The notes under the pieces are model-generated. The model made no database searches. It was not told the origin of the DNA and saw only the letters and a list, made by a program, of their open reading frames with translations. Position numbers and translations under genes: made by a program. From contig NZ_CVTA01000062.1 in the NCBI RefSeq assembly GCF_001050035.1, forward strand, positions 62,001 to 126,000: a DNA stretch of 64,000 nt, given 5' to 3'. Below, in pieces: positions 57,457 through 64,000 of the stretch (position 1 is the first letter of the stretch; each line of letters begins with the position of its first letter). The DNA comes from Mycolicibacterium komanii (GTDB taxonomy: Bacteria; Actinomycetota; Actinomycetes; Mycobacteriales; Mycobacteriaceae).

Positions 57457-58659
57457 ATGGCAGACACCGAAGCCAAGCGCAGTCATGTGCGGATCGCCGC
57501 GGCGATCCTCGCGGCGATCCTGCTCGCGGCGACGGTGTTCACCTACCTGGCGTACACGGCGGCGTTCACGCCTGTGGACACCGTCAGCGTGACAGCTCCG
57601 CGGGCGGGCCTGGTGATGGAGCGCGATGCCAAGGTCAAATACCGCGGGGTGCAGGTCGGCAAGGTCGAGTCGATCGAATACGCCGGCAACGAAGCCAAGC
57701 TCACGCTGGCCATCAATCGCGGCGAAATGCGCTACATCCCGTCCAACGCCGGTGTGCGCATCGGCAGCACAACGGTTTTCGGCGCCAAGTCCGTCGAGTT
57801 CCTGGCGCCGGCCCAGCCGTCGGGACAGCCGCTGAAGGCGGGTGCGACGGTTGCCGCCAAGGACGTGCAGCTGGAGGTCAACACGCTGTTCCAGACGTTG
57901 ACCGACGTTCTGAACAAGGTCGACCCGATCAACCTCAACGCCACGCTCAGTGCGCTGGGCGAGGGTCTGCGCGGCAATGGCGACGATCTCGGGGCCCTGC
58001 TGGCCGGGCTGAATTACTACCTGCAGCAACTCAATCCGCGGTTGCCGACCTTGCAGGAGGACCTCCGCAAGACCGCCGTGGTGGCCAACATCTACGGTGA
58101 CGCCGGTCCCGACCTGGCGCGCATCATCGACAACGCGCCGCAGATCAGCGACACCATCGTCGACCAGAAGGACAATCTGAACGCGACGCTGCTGGCCGCC
58201 ACGGGGCTGGGTAACAACGGCACCGCCACCCTGGAACCCGGTGCGGATGACTACATCGCCGCGATCCAGCGACTGCGTGCGCCGCTGAAGGTGGCCGGTG
58301 AGTACTCGCCTGAGTTCGGTTGCATGCTGGAGGGGACGGCGTTGGCGGTCGACCGGTTCGCCCCCGTGATCGGCGGTATCCGACCCGGCCTGTTCGTGGC
58401 GTCGAACTTCCTCCCCGGTTCCCCCAGCTACACCTACCCCGAGAGCCTGCCCATCGTGAACGCCACCGGCGGCCCGAATTGCCGTGGCCTGCCGAACGTT
58501 CCGAGCAAGCAGTTCGGCGGTTCCTGGTACCGCTCGCCGTTCCTGGTCACCGACAACGCATATGTCCCGTACCAGCCGAACACCGAGCTGCAGTTCGACG
58601 CGCCGTCGACGCTGCAGTGGCTGTTCAACGGGGCGTTCGCTGAACGGGATGATTTCTGA
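57457..58659 (+). CDS. mce4A: Mce4A, sterol importer substrate-binding protein
   Basis: A 400-residue envelope protein. One N-terminal membrane anchor (about 14-36) is followed by the MCE domain (about 45-125, with RDAKVKYRGVQVGKVESIE and GSTTVFGAKSVEF) and a long helical region. Mce proteins form a hexameric tube that carries cholesterol across the periplasm. C-terminal cysteines (EFGCMLEG and NCRGLP) may form a disulfide. Starts ten bases after yrbE4B. Confidence 0.93.
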   Translation: MADTEAKRSHVRIAAAILAAILLAATVFTYLAYTAAFTPVDTVSVTAPRAGLVMERDAKVKYRGVQVGKVESIEYAGNEAKLTLAINRGEMRYIPSNAGVRIGSTTVFGAKSVEFLAPAQPSGQPLKAGATVAAKDVQLEVNTLFQTLTDVLNKVDPINLNATLSALGEGLRGNGDDLGALLAGLNYYLQQLNPRLPTLQEDLRKTAVVANIYGDAGPDLARIIDNAPQISDTIVDQKDNLNATLLAATGLGNNGTATLEPGADDYIAAIQRLRAPLKVAGEYSPEFGCMLEGTALAVDRFAPVIGGIRPGLFVASNFLPGSPSYTYPESLPIVNATGGPNCRGLPNVPSKQFGGSWYRSPFLVTDNAYVPYQPNTELQFDAPSTLQWLFNGAFAERDDF

Positions 58660-58688
58660 TGTGGGGGTACCGCCCGCGTGCGGGCGAC

Positions 58689-58709
58689 GCTTGCGCGAAG
58701 AAGCGGAGG
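58689..58709 (+). repeat. GCTTGCGCGAAG-type spacer with ribosome site before mce4B
   Basis: GCTTGCGCGAAG then AAGC and GGAGG, five bases before the mce4B ATG. The same core occurs twice in the ltp4-ltp3 spacer at 38701-38760 in the sense orientation of that operon. Confidence 0.6.
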
Positions 58710-58714
58710 CTCTG

Positions 58715-59752
58715 ATGAGCCGCGACAGGACGTTGCTCAACGTCAGCATCTTCACCGTGGTCATGATCCTGGTGGCCGCGATGCTGGTCGTGGTCTTCGG
58801 CGAGTTCCGTTTCACCAGCGAAAAGGCTTATCACGCAACCTTCACCGATGCCTCGCGGCTGAAGGCCGGCCAGGATGTGCGGATCGCCGGTGTCCCGGTC
58901 GGAACCGTCGGCGATGTGAAGCTCAACCCCGACAACACGGTCGACGTCGCCTTCGACGTCGACAAGCGATATCAGCTCTACACCTCGACGCGTGCGGTGG
59001 TGCGCTACGAAAACCTGGTGGGCGACCGGTATCTCGAGATCACCTCGGGTCCGGGCGAGCTTCGCAAGCTCCCCCCGGGCAGCACCATCCCCAAAGACAA
59101 CACGCAGCCGGCGCTCGATCTCGACGCGCTGCTGGGCGGCCTGCGGCCCGTGCTCAAAGGACTCGACGGTCAGAAGATCAACGAGGTCAGCAACGCCGTC
59201 ATCGAGCTGTTGCAGGGTCAGGGTGGCGCGTTGGCGAACCTGCTGTCCACCACGAGCGCGTTCACCCAGAACCTCGCCGCCAGAGACCAACTCATCGGTG
59301 ACGTCATCACCCACCTGAACACCGTGCTCGGCACCGTCGACGAGAAGGGCGCGCAGTTCGACGCCAGCGTCGACCAACTGCAGCAGCTCATCACCGGCCT
59401 GGCCGAGGGTCGCGATCCGATCGCCGGTGCCATCGGTCCGCTCGCGTCGGCGGAGAACGACCTCACCGACATGCTGCAGCAGTCGCGCAGGCCCGTGCAG
59501 GGGGTCATCGAGAACGTGCGCCCGTTCGCGCAGCGGCTCGACGAGCGCAAGGCCGACGTGAACAAGGTCATCGAGCCGCTGGCCGAAAACTATCTGCGGC
59601 TCAACGCGCTTGGCGCCTACGGTTCGTTCTTCAACATCTTCTACTGTTCGACGCGACTGAAGATCAACGGTCCGGCGGGCAGTGACATCCTGATCCCGTT
59701 TGGTGGTCCGCCCGATCCGTCGAAGGGGAGGTGTGCGCCGAATGTCGAGTAG
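58715..59752 (+). CDS. mce4B: Mce4B
   Basis: A 345-residue Mce protein: N-terminal anchor (about 8-29, LNVSIFTVVMILVAAMLVVVF by parts), MCE domain (about 38-115, KAGQDVRIAGVPVGTVGDVKLN and ENLVGDRYLEI) and a helical C-terminus that ends RCAPNVE. The ATG at 58715 has GGAGG five bases upstream; the frame reaches back to 58484 only as a shadow of mce4A. Unlike the rest of the operon it is separated from mce4A by 55 bp holding the repeat described at 58689. Confidence 0.92.
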   Translation: MSRDRTLLNVSIFTVVMILVAAMLVVVFGEFRFTSEKAYHATFTDASRLKAGQDVRIAGVPVGTVGDVKLNPDNTVDVAFDVDKRYQLYTSTRAVVRYENLVGDRYLEITSGPGELRKLPPGSTIPKDNTQPALDLDALLGGLRPVLKGLDGQKINEVSNAVIELLQGQGGALANLLSTTSAFTQNLAARDQLIGDVITHLNTVLGTVDEKGAQFDASVDQLQQLITGLAEGRDPIAGAIGPLASAENDLTDMLQQSRRPVQGVIENVRPFAQRLDERKADVNKVIEPLAENYLRLNALGAYGSFFNIFYCSTRLKINGPAGSDILIPFGGPPDPSKGRCAPNVE

Positions 59753-60803
59753 GCCTGATGATTCGAACCCGTTGCGCACCGGGATCTTCGGCATCTTCCT
59801 GGTGGCGTGCCTGGTGCTGGTGTCGTTCGGCTACAGCAGCCTGCCGTTTTTTCCGCAGGGAAAGCCGTACGAGGCGTACTTCACCGACGCGGGCGGAATC
59901 ATCCCCGGTAACGACGTCAACGTGTCGGGTATCAAGGTCGGCAAGGTCACCGGCGTCGAATTGGCCGGGGACACGGCGAGGGTTCTGTTCACCGTCGACC
60001 GCGACATCAAGGTGGGCGACCAGACGATGGTCGCGATCAAGACCGATACGGTCCTCGGCGAGAAGTCGCTCGCGGTCACCCCTCAAGGCAGCGGTGAGTC
60101 CACGAGCATTCCGTTGGGGCGCACCACGACTCCGTACACCCTGAACACGGCGCTGCAGGACCTCGGGCAGAACGCCAGCGAATTGGACAAGCCGCGGTTC
60201 GAACAAGCGCTGCAGACGATCACCGACTCGCTGCGCGATGCCACCCCGCATCTGCGCAGTGCGCTGGACGGAGTGGCGGACCTCTCGCGCAGCCTCAACA
60301 AGCGCGACGAGGCGCTGGCGCAGCTGCTCGGCCACGCCAAGCGGGTTTCCGACACCCTGGCGCAGCGTGCGGGTCAGGTGAACCAGCTCATCCTCGACGG
60401 CAATCAGCTGTTCGCCGCGCTCGACGAACGACGCCAGGCCCTGAGCAACCTGATCGCCGGCATCGACGATGTGTCGCAACAACTTTCCGGCTTCGTCGCG
60501 GACAACCGCCGCGAGTTCAAGCCCGCGCTGGAGAAGCTGAACCTGGTGCTCGACAACCTCCTCGAGCGACGCGAGCACATCAGCGAGGCGCTCAAGCGGC
60601 TGCCGCCGTATGCCACGGCGCTCGGCGAGGTGGTCGGATCGGGTCCCGGATTCCAGATCAATCTGTACGGCCTGCCGCCTGCACCGATCGCTGAAGTGCT
60701 TCTCGACTTCTACTTCCAGCCGGGCAAGTTGCCCGACAGCCTCGCCGACATGCTGCGCGGATACATATCCGAGCGCCTGATCATCAGGCCGAAATCACCA
60801 TGA
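59742..60803 (+). CDS. mce4C: Mce4C
   Basis: A 353-residue Mce protein with N-terminal anchor (about 13-32, GIFGIFLVACLVLVSFGY), MCE domain (about 42-120, GGIIPGNDVNVSGIKVGKVTGVE, KTDTVLGEKSLAV by parts) and helical tail. The ATG at 59742 overlaps the mce4B end by 11 bases, which fits tight co-translation; the frame upstream to 59700 lacks a better start. It forms a subunit of the Mce4 complex. Confidence 0.92.
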   Translation: MSSRPDDSNPLRTGIFGIFLVACLVLVSFGYSSLPFFPQGKPYEAYFTDAGGIIPGNDVNVSGIKVGKVTGVELAGDTARVLFTVDRDIKVGDQTMVAIKTDTVLGEKSLAVTPQGSGESTSIPLGRTTTPYTLNTALQDLGQNASELDKPRFEQALQTITDSLRDATPHLRSALDGVADLSRSLNKRDEALAQLLGHAKRVSDTLAQRAGQVNQLILDGNQLFAALDERRQALSNLIAGIDDVSQQLSGFVADNRREFKPALEKLNLVLDNLLERREHISEALKRLPPYATALGEVVGSGPGFQINLYGLPPAPIAEVLLDFYFQPGKLPDSLADMLRGYISERLIIRPKSP

Positions 60804-62251
60804 CCCACGCGACTTCGACCCTGACCCGCGCCCGGTGGCTGCGGCCGGCACTGGCAGCCCTGCTGGTGATCACCCTTGCCGTCGGGGTGTACCTGGTTTG
60901 GCCGACGCGCGTCGGGAACAAGGTGACGGCCTACTTCACCTCGGCGGTCGGGCTTTATCCGGGCGACGAGGTCCGCATCGTCGGCGTACCCGTCGGCAGG
61001 GTGGACTCGATCGATCCGCGTGCCGGCGATGTGAAGGTCGCCATGACGCTGGATCACGGCGTCCAGGTGCCCGCCGACGCCAAGGCACTCGTGATCGCGC
61101 CGAATCTGGTGTCCGCCAGATTTGTTCAGCTCACACCGGCCTACACCGGCGGCGCGGTGATGGCCGACGGCGCCGAGATCGGCCTCGACCGCACCGCTGT
61201 GCCGGTCGAGTGGGACGAGGTCAAAGAACAGCTGACTCAACTGAGCGCACAACTGGGCCCGAAGCCCGGTTCTATGCAGGGCCCCCTGTCCACGGTTGTG
61301 AACCAGGCCGCCGACACCTTCGACGGGAACGGCGACTCGTTCCGTAAGGCGCTGCGCGAACTCTCGCAGACCGCGGGCCGGCTCGGCGACTCGCGCACCG
61401 ACCTGTTCGGCACGATCCGCAACCTGCAGGTGCTGATCGATGCGCTGTCGAACAGCAACGAACAGATCGTGCAGTTCTCCAATCACGTGGCATCGGTGTC
61501 GCAGGTTCTCGCCGACAGCTCCGCGGGTCTCGACAACACCCTCGGCACGCTCAACCAGGCGTTGGCCGATGTTCGGGGCTTCCTGAACGAGAGCAACGGT
61601 GCGCTGATCGACCAGGTCAACAAACTGACCGACTTCACCAGCCTGTTGACCGAGCGCAGTGAGGACATCGAGCAGATCCTGCACATCACGCCCAACGGCC
61701 TCTCGAACTTCTACAACATCTACAACCCCGCCCAGGGCACCGTGGGCGGTCTGCTGACGCTGCCGAACTTCGCCAACCCGGTGCAGTTCATCTGTGGTGG
61801 CACGTTCGAGGCCGCCCCCACCCCCGACAACTTCAAGCGAACCGAAATCTGCCGCCAGCGCATGGGCCCGGTGTTCAAGCGCATCGCAATGAACTTCCCG
61901 CCGCTGCTGTTCCACCCGATCAACAGCATCACCGCCTACAAGGGCCAGATCATCTACGACACCCCCGAGACCGAGGCGAAGGCCAAGACGCCGATTCCGT
62001 ATCTGCAGTGGCAGCCCGCGCCCGGGGTCACCCCGCCGCCGGTGTCGGCGGACATGGACCTCAGTTCGCTGATGGTGCCGCCCGCACCCGACGCGTCGCC
62101 GGGTGCCCCGCATGCCGGCGGCCCCCTCGCGGCAGCGCCGGCCGAGGACTCCCCGGGTCCGGTCGAAAGCCCGTCCGGTGCCGCCGAACCGGGCGACCCC
62201 GCCGCTCCCGTCCCCATGCCCGCCCCCCTGCCGGGTGGAGGTGCCCCGTGA
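60800..62251 (+). CDS. mce4D: Mce4D with Pro/Ala-rich C-terminus
   Basis: A 483-residue Mce protein. Anchor at about 13-33, MCE domain about 40-120 (VGLYPGDEVRIVGVPVGRVDSID by parts, APNLVSARFVQL), helical region to about 300, then a domain with cysteines (IC-GG and EICRQR). The last 65 residues are proline/alanine-rich (PPAPDASPGAPHAGG, PAPLPGGGAP), typical of Mce D proteins. Overlaps mce4C (ATGA) and mce4E (GTGA) by four bases each. Confidence 0.92.
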   Translation: MTHATSTLTRARWLRPALAALLVITLAVGVYLVWPTRVGNKVTAYFTSAVGLYPGDEVRIVGVPVGRVDSIDPRAGDVKVAMTLDHGVQVPADAKALVIAPNLVSARFVQLTPAYTGGAVMADGAEIGLDRTAVPVEWDEVKEQLTQLSAQLGPKPGSMQGPLSTVVNQAADTFDGNGDSFRKALRELSQTAGRLGDSRTDLFGTIRNLQVLIDALSNSNEQIVQFSNHVASVSQVLADSSAGLDNTLGTLNQALADVRGFLNESNGALIDQVNKLTDFTSLLTERSEDIEQILHITPNGLSNFYNIYNPAQGTVGGLLTLPNFANPVQFICGGTFEAAPTPDNFKRTEICRQRMGPVFKRIAMNFPPLLFHPINSITAYKGQIIYDTPETEAKAKTPIPYLQWQPAPGVTPPPVSADMDLSSLMVPPAPDASPGAPHAGGPLAAAPAEDSPGPVESPSGAAEPGDPAAPVPMPAPLPGGGAP

Positions 62252-63408
62252 TCCGCAAACTGGTCGCGATCCCGTCCCTCGCCGTGCTCCTCGCAGGCTG
62301 CTCGTTCGGAGGCTTGAACTCCCTCAACATGCCGGGCACCGCCGGGCATGGCGCCGGGTCATACAAGATCACGGTGGAACTGCCCGATGTGGCGACCCTG
62401 CCGCAGAACTCACCGGTGATGGTCGACGACGTCACGGTCGGAAGCGTCTCCGGTATCGAAGCGGTGCAACGGTCCGACGGCACGTTCTACGCCGCGGTGC
62501 AGCTGTCGCTGGACGGAAACGTCAACCTGCCCGAGAACGCGAACGCGAAGGTGGCACAGACCTCGCTGCTCGGTTCGCAGCACATCGAATTGTCCTCGCC
62601 CGCCGATGGTCCCGGCGTCGGCAAGCTCAAGAACGGCTCGCACATCCCGCTCGATCGGACCGGTCGCTACCCGACCACCGAAGAGGTCCTGTCGTCGCTC
62701 GGTGTCGTGGTCAACAAGGGCAATCTCGGTGCGCTGCAGGACATCACCGAAGAGACGTACAACGCGATCGCGGGGCGGCAAGGTTCGTTCGTCGACCTGA
62801 TCCCGCGGCTCGCCGAGCTGACCAGTTCGCTGGACCGCCAGACCAACGACATCATCGCCGCGATGGAAGGCCTGGACAGGTTCGCGGGAATCCTGGCTCG
62901 CAGCAAGGACAGCCTGGGTCGCACGCTCGACCGCCTACCCGATGCGCTGAAGGTGCTCAACGACAATCGCGCCAACATCGTCGACGCCTTCACCGCGCTG
63001 CGCAGTTTCGCCACCGTTGCATCGCGCGTCCTCGATCAAACGAAGGACGACTTCGCGGCGGACTTCAAGGACCTCTACCCGGTGATCAAGTCGTTCAACG
63101 ACAATGTCGACTTCTTGATCAAGGACCTCGAGCTGCTGCCGACGTTCCCGTTCCACTACAAGTACCTGCGCAACGCGGTCCGCGGTGACTACCTGAACGT
63201 GTACACCACGTTCGACCTGACCCTGCGCCGCACCGGTGAGTCGATATTCACCACGTCGTGGGGGTTCGACCCCAACATGAAGCGGATGCACGAGTTGATC
63301 ACGCCGCCGGACTTCATGACCGGTTCGCTGGCGAACCTGTCCGGACAGGCCGCCGACCCGTTCGAGATTCCGCCGGGTACGGCCACACAGCACGGGGAGG
63401 GTCCCTAG
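62248..63408 (+). CDS. mce4E: Mce4E (LprN), lipoprotein subunit
   Basis: A 386-residue Mce lipoprotein. The signal peptide ends in the lipobox LLAGC with Cys18. The MCE domain (about 40-120) has NSPVMVDDVTVGSVSGIEA and VAQTSLLGSQHIEL. The E subunit is the lipid-anchored member of each Mce complex. The GTG start overlaps the mce4D stop; the upstream open frame to 62008 is a shadow of mce4D. Confidence 0.92.
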   Translation: MIRKLVAIPSLAVLLAGCSFGGLNSLNMPGTAGHGAGSYKITVELPDVATLPQNSPVMVDDVTVGSVSGIEAVQRSDGTFYAAVQLSLDGNVNLPENANAKVAQTSLLGSQHIELSSPADGPGVGKLKNGSHIPLDRTGRYPTTEEVLSSLGVVVNKGNLGALQDITEETYNAIAGRQGSFVDLIPRLAELTSSLDRQTNDIIAAMEGLDRFAGILARSKDSLGRTLDRLPDALKVLNDNRANIVDAFTALRSFATVASRVLDQTKDDFAADFKDLYPVIKSFNDNVDFLIKDLELLPTFPFHYKYLRNAVRGDYLNVYTTFDLTLRRTGESIFTTSWGFDPNMKRMHELITPPDFMTGSLANLSGQAADPFEIPPGTATQHGEGP

Positions 63409-64000
63409 ATGCTGTCGCGCCTCACGCGTATCCAGCTGTCGATCTTCGCGATCGTCACCGTGTTGACGGTGGGCGCGATCTCGATCTTCTACCTGCAGTT
63501 GCCCGCCGCCGTCGGAATCGGCACCTATCGCGTCACCGCCGATTTCGTTGCGGGCGGCGGACTTTACGAGAACGCGAACGTCACGTATCGCGGTGTGACG
63601 GTCGGCAGGGTCGAGTCGGTCGGTCTCTCCGACGACGGCGTCGTCGCCAAGATGCGCCTCAACAGCGGCACACCCGTGCCGGAGAACGTGACCGCGACGG
63701 TCAAGAGCGTGTCCGCGGTCGGCGAGCAGTACATCGACCTGGTGCCGCCCGAGAAGGCGTCGAGTGCCACGCTGCGCGACGGGTCGAACATCGGGGTGGA
63801 CCGCACCGCGATCGGCCAGGACATCGCGGGCCTGCTGCAGGAGGCCGAAGCGCTGGTCACCAGCGTCGGCGACAGCCGCATCCAGGACCTCCTGCGCGAG
63901 ACGTTCAAGGCGTTCAACGGATCCGGGCCCGAACTGGCGCGGATGATCCAGTCGGCGCGGTTGCTCGTCGACGAGGCCAACGCCAACTACGGGCAGGTCA
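63409..64000 (+). CDS. mce4F: Mce4F, 5' part (cut by window end)
   Basis: The ATG at 63409 follows the mce4E stop directly, with GGGAGGG upstream. 197 codons are present and stay open to the window edge. The anchor is at about 9-30 (QLSIFAIVTVLTVGAISIFY by parts), and the MCE domain starts at about 42 with GGGLYENANVTYRGVTVGRV and continues with KSVSAVGEQYIDL. Position and sequence fit Mce4F, the last Mce subunit. The C-terminal part is outside the window. Confidence 0.9.
   Translation, partial: MLSRLTRIQLSIFAIVTVLTVGAISIFYLQLPAAVGIGTYRVTADFVAGGGLYENANVTYRGVTVGRVESVGLSDDGVVAKMRLNSGTPVPENVTATVKSVSAVGEQYIDLVPPEKASSATLRDGSNIGVDRTAIGQDIAGLLQEAEALVTSVGDSRIQDLLRETFKAFNGSGPELARMIQSARLLVDEANANYGQV

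Overview
The window is chromosomal DNA of a high-GC actinobacterium. Gene content and order, the mce4 operon, F420-dependent enzymes and a string of KstR boxes (TNNAACNNGTTNNA) point to a fast-growing Mycobacterium/Mycolicibacterium. Almost all of it is the mycobacterial cholesterol/sterol catabolic locus, syntenic with M. tuberculosis Rv3499c-Rv3553 but with local insertions. Rv-number and family assignments are from recognition of the translated sequences; no database search was run.

Layout. 1-2.9 kb: start of an unknown membrane protein, an NDMA-type alcohol dehydrogenase, and a satD/DUF3307-like pair. 2.9-8.2 kb: the KstR2 (C/D-ring) section, with ipdC-ipdB-ipdA-echA20 on the minus strand and two SDR genes on the plus strand, diverging from one KstR2 box. 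8.1-9.0 kb: a frameshifted ddn-like gene and an NTF2-like gene. 9.1-16.4 kb: fadA5, divergent from cyp125-fadE28-fadE29-chsH2-chsH1-ltp2 (the igr operon). 16.4-18.4 kb: two secreted or membrane proteins, one an MPT63-like protein with a long repeat tail. 18.4-23.9 kb: chsH3-kstD, divergent from hsaE-hsaG-hsaF. 23.9-28.2 kb: non-sterol genes (RecQ-like helicase, hemophore-like protein, secreted protein, IclR regulator). 28.3-31.3 kb: Rv3531c-Rv3530c-Rv3529c. 31.3-36.2 kb: lipoproteins, kshA with its partner gene, a gamma-carbonic-anhydrase-like protein and a MOSC protein. 36.2-43.9 kb: DUF35-ltp4-ltp3-LLM-KSI, divergent from an LLM oxidoreductase, Rv3519 and cyp142. 43.9-48.6 kb: an Rv3517-like gene flanked by palindromic repeats, echA19, fadD19 and a nitronate-monooxygenase-like gene. 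48.7-50.4 kb: a glycosyltransferase and TetR pair. 50.4-55.6 kb: fadD17-fadE27-fadE26, divergent from fdxD-hsd4A. 55.6-64 kb: the sterol importer yrbE4A-yrbE4B-mce4A to mce4F, cut by the window end.

How the genes work together. Mce4 imports sterol. Cyp125 and Cyp142 oxidise the side-chain terminus, and FadD19 and FadD17 activate the acids. FadE26/27, FadE28/29, EchA19, ChsH1/2, ChsH3, Hsd4A, FadA5, Ltp2 and Ltp3/4 shorten the chain. KstD and KshA open ring B, HsaE/G/F finish the ring-A fragment, and EchA20/IpdAB/IpdC open rings C and D.

The most notable sequence-level observations are a recurrent promoter layout in which the KstR box fills the -35/-10 spacer and its last TA starts the -10 (several of these genes then look leaderless), a small upstream ORF coupled to yrbE4A, a family of roughly 60-bp palindromic elements, two copies of which flank the Rv3517-like gene, and a RecQ-like helicase carrying a phosphoribosyltransferase motif at its C-terminus.
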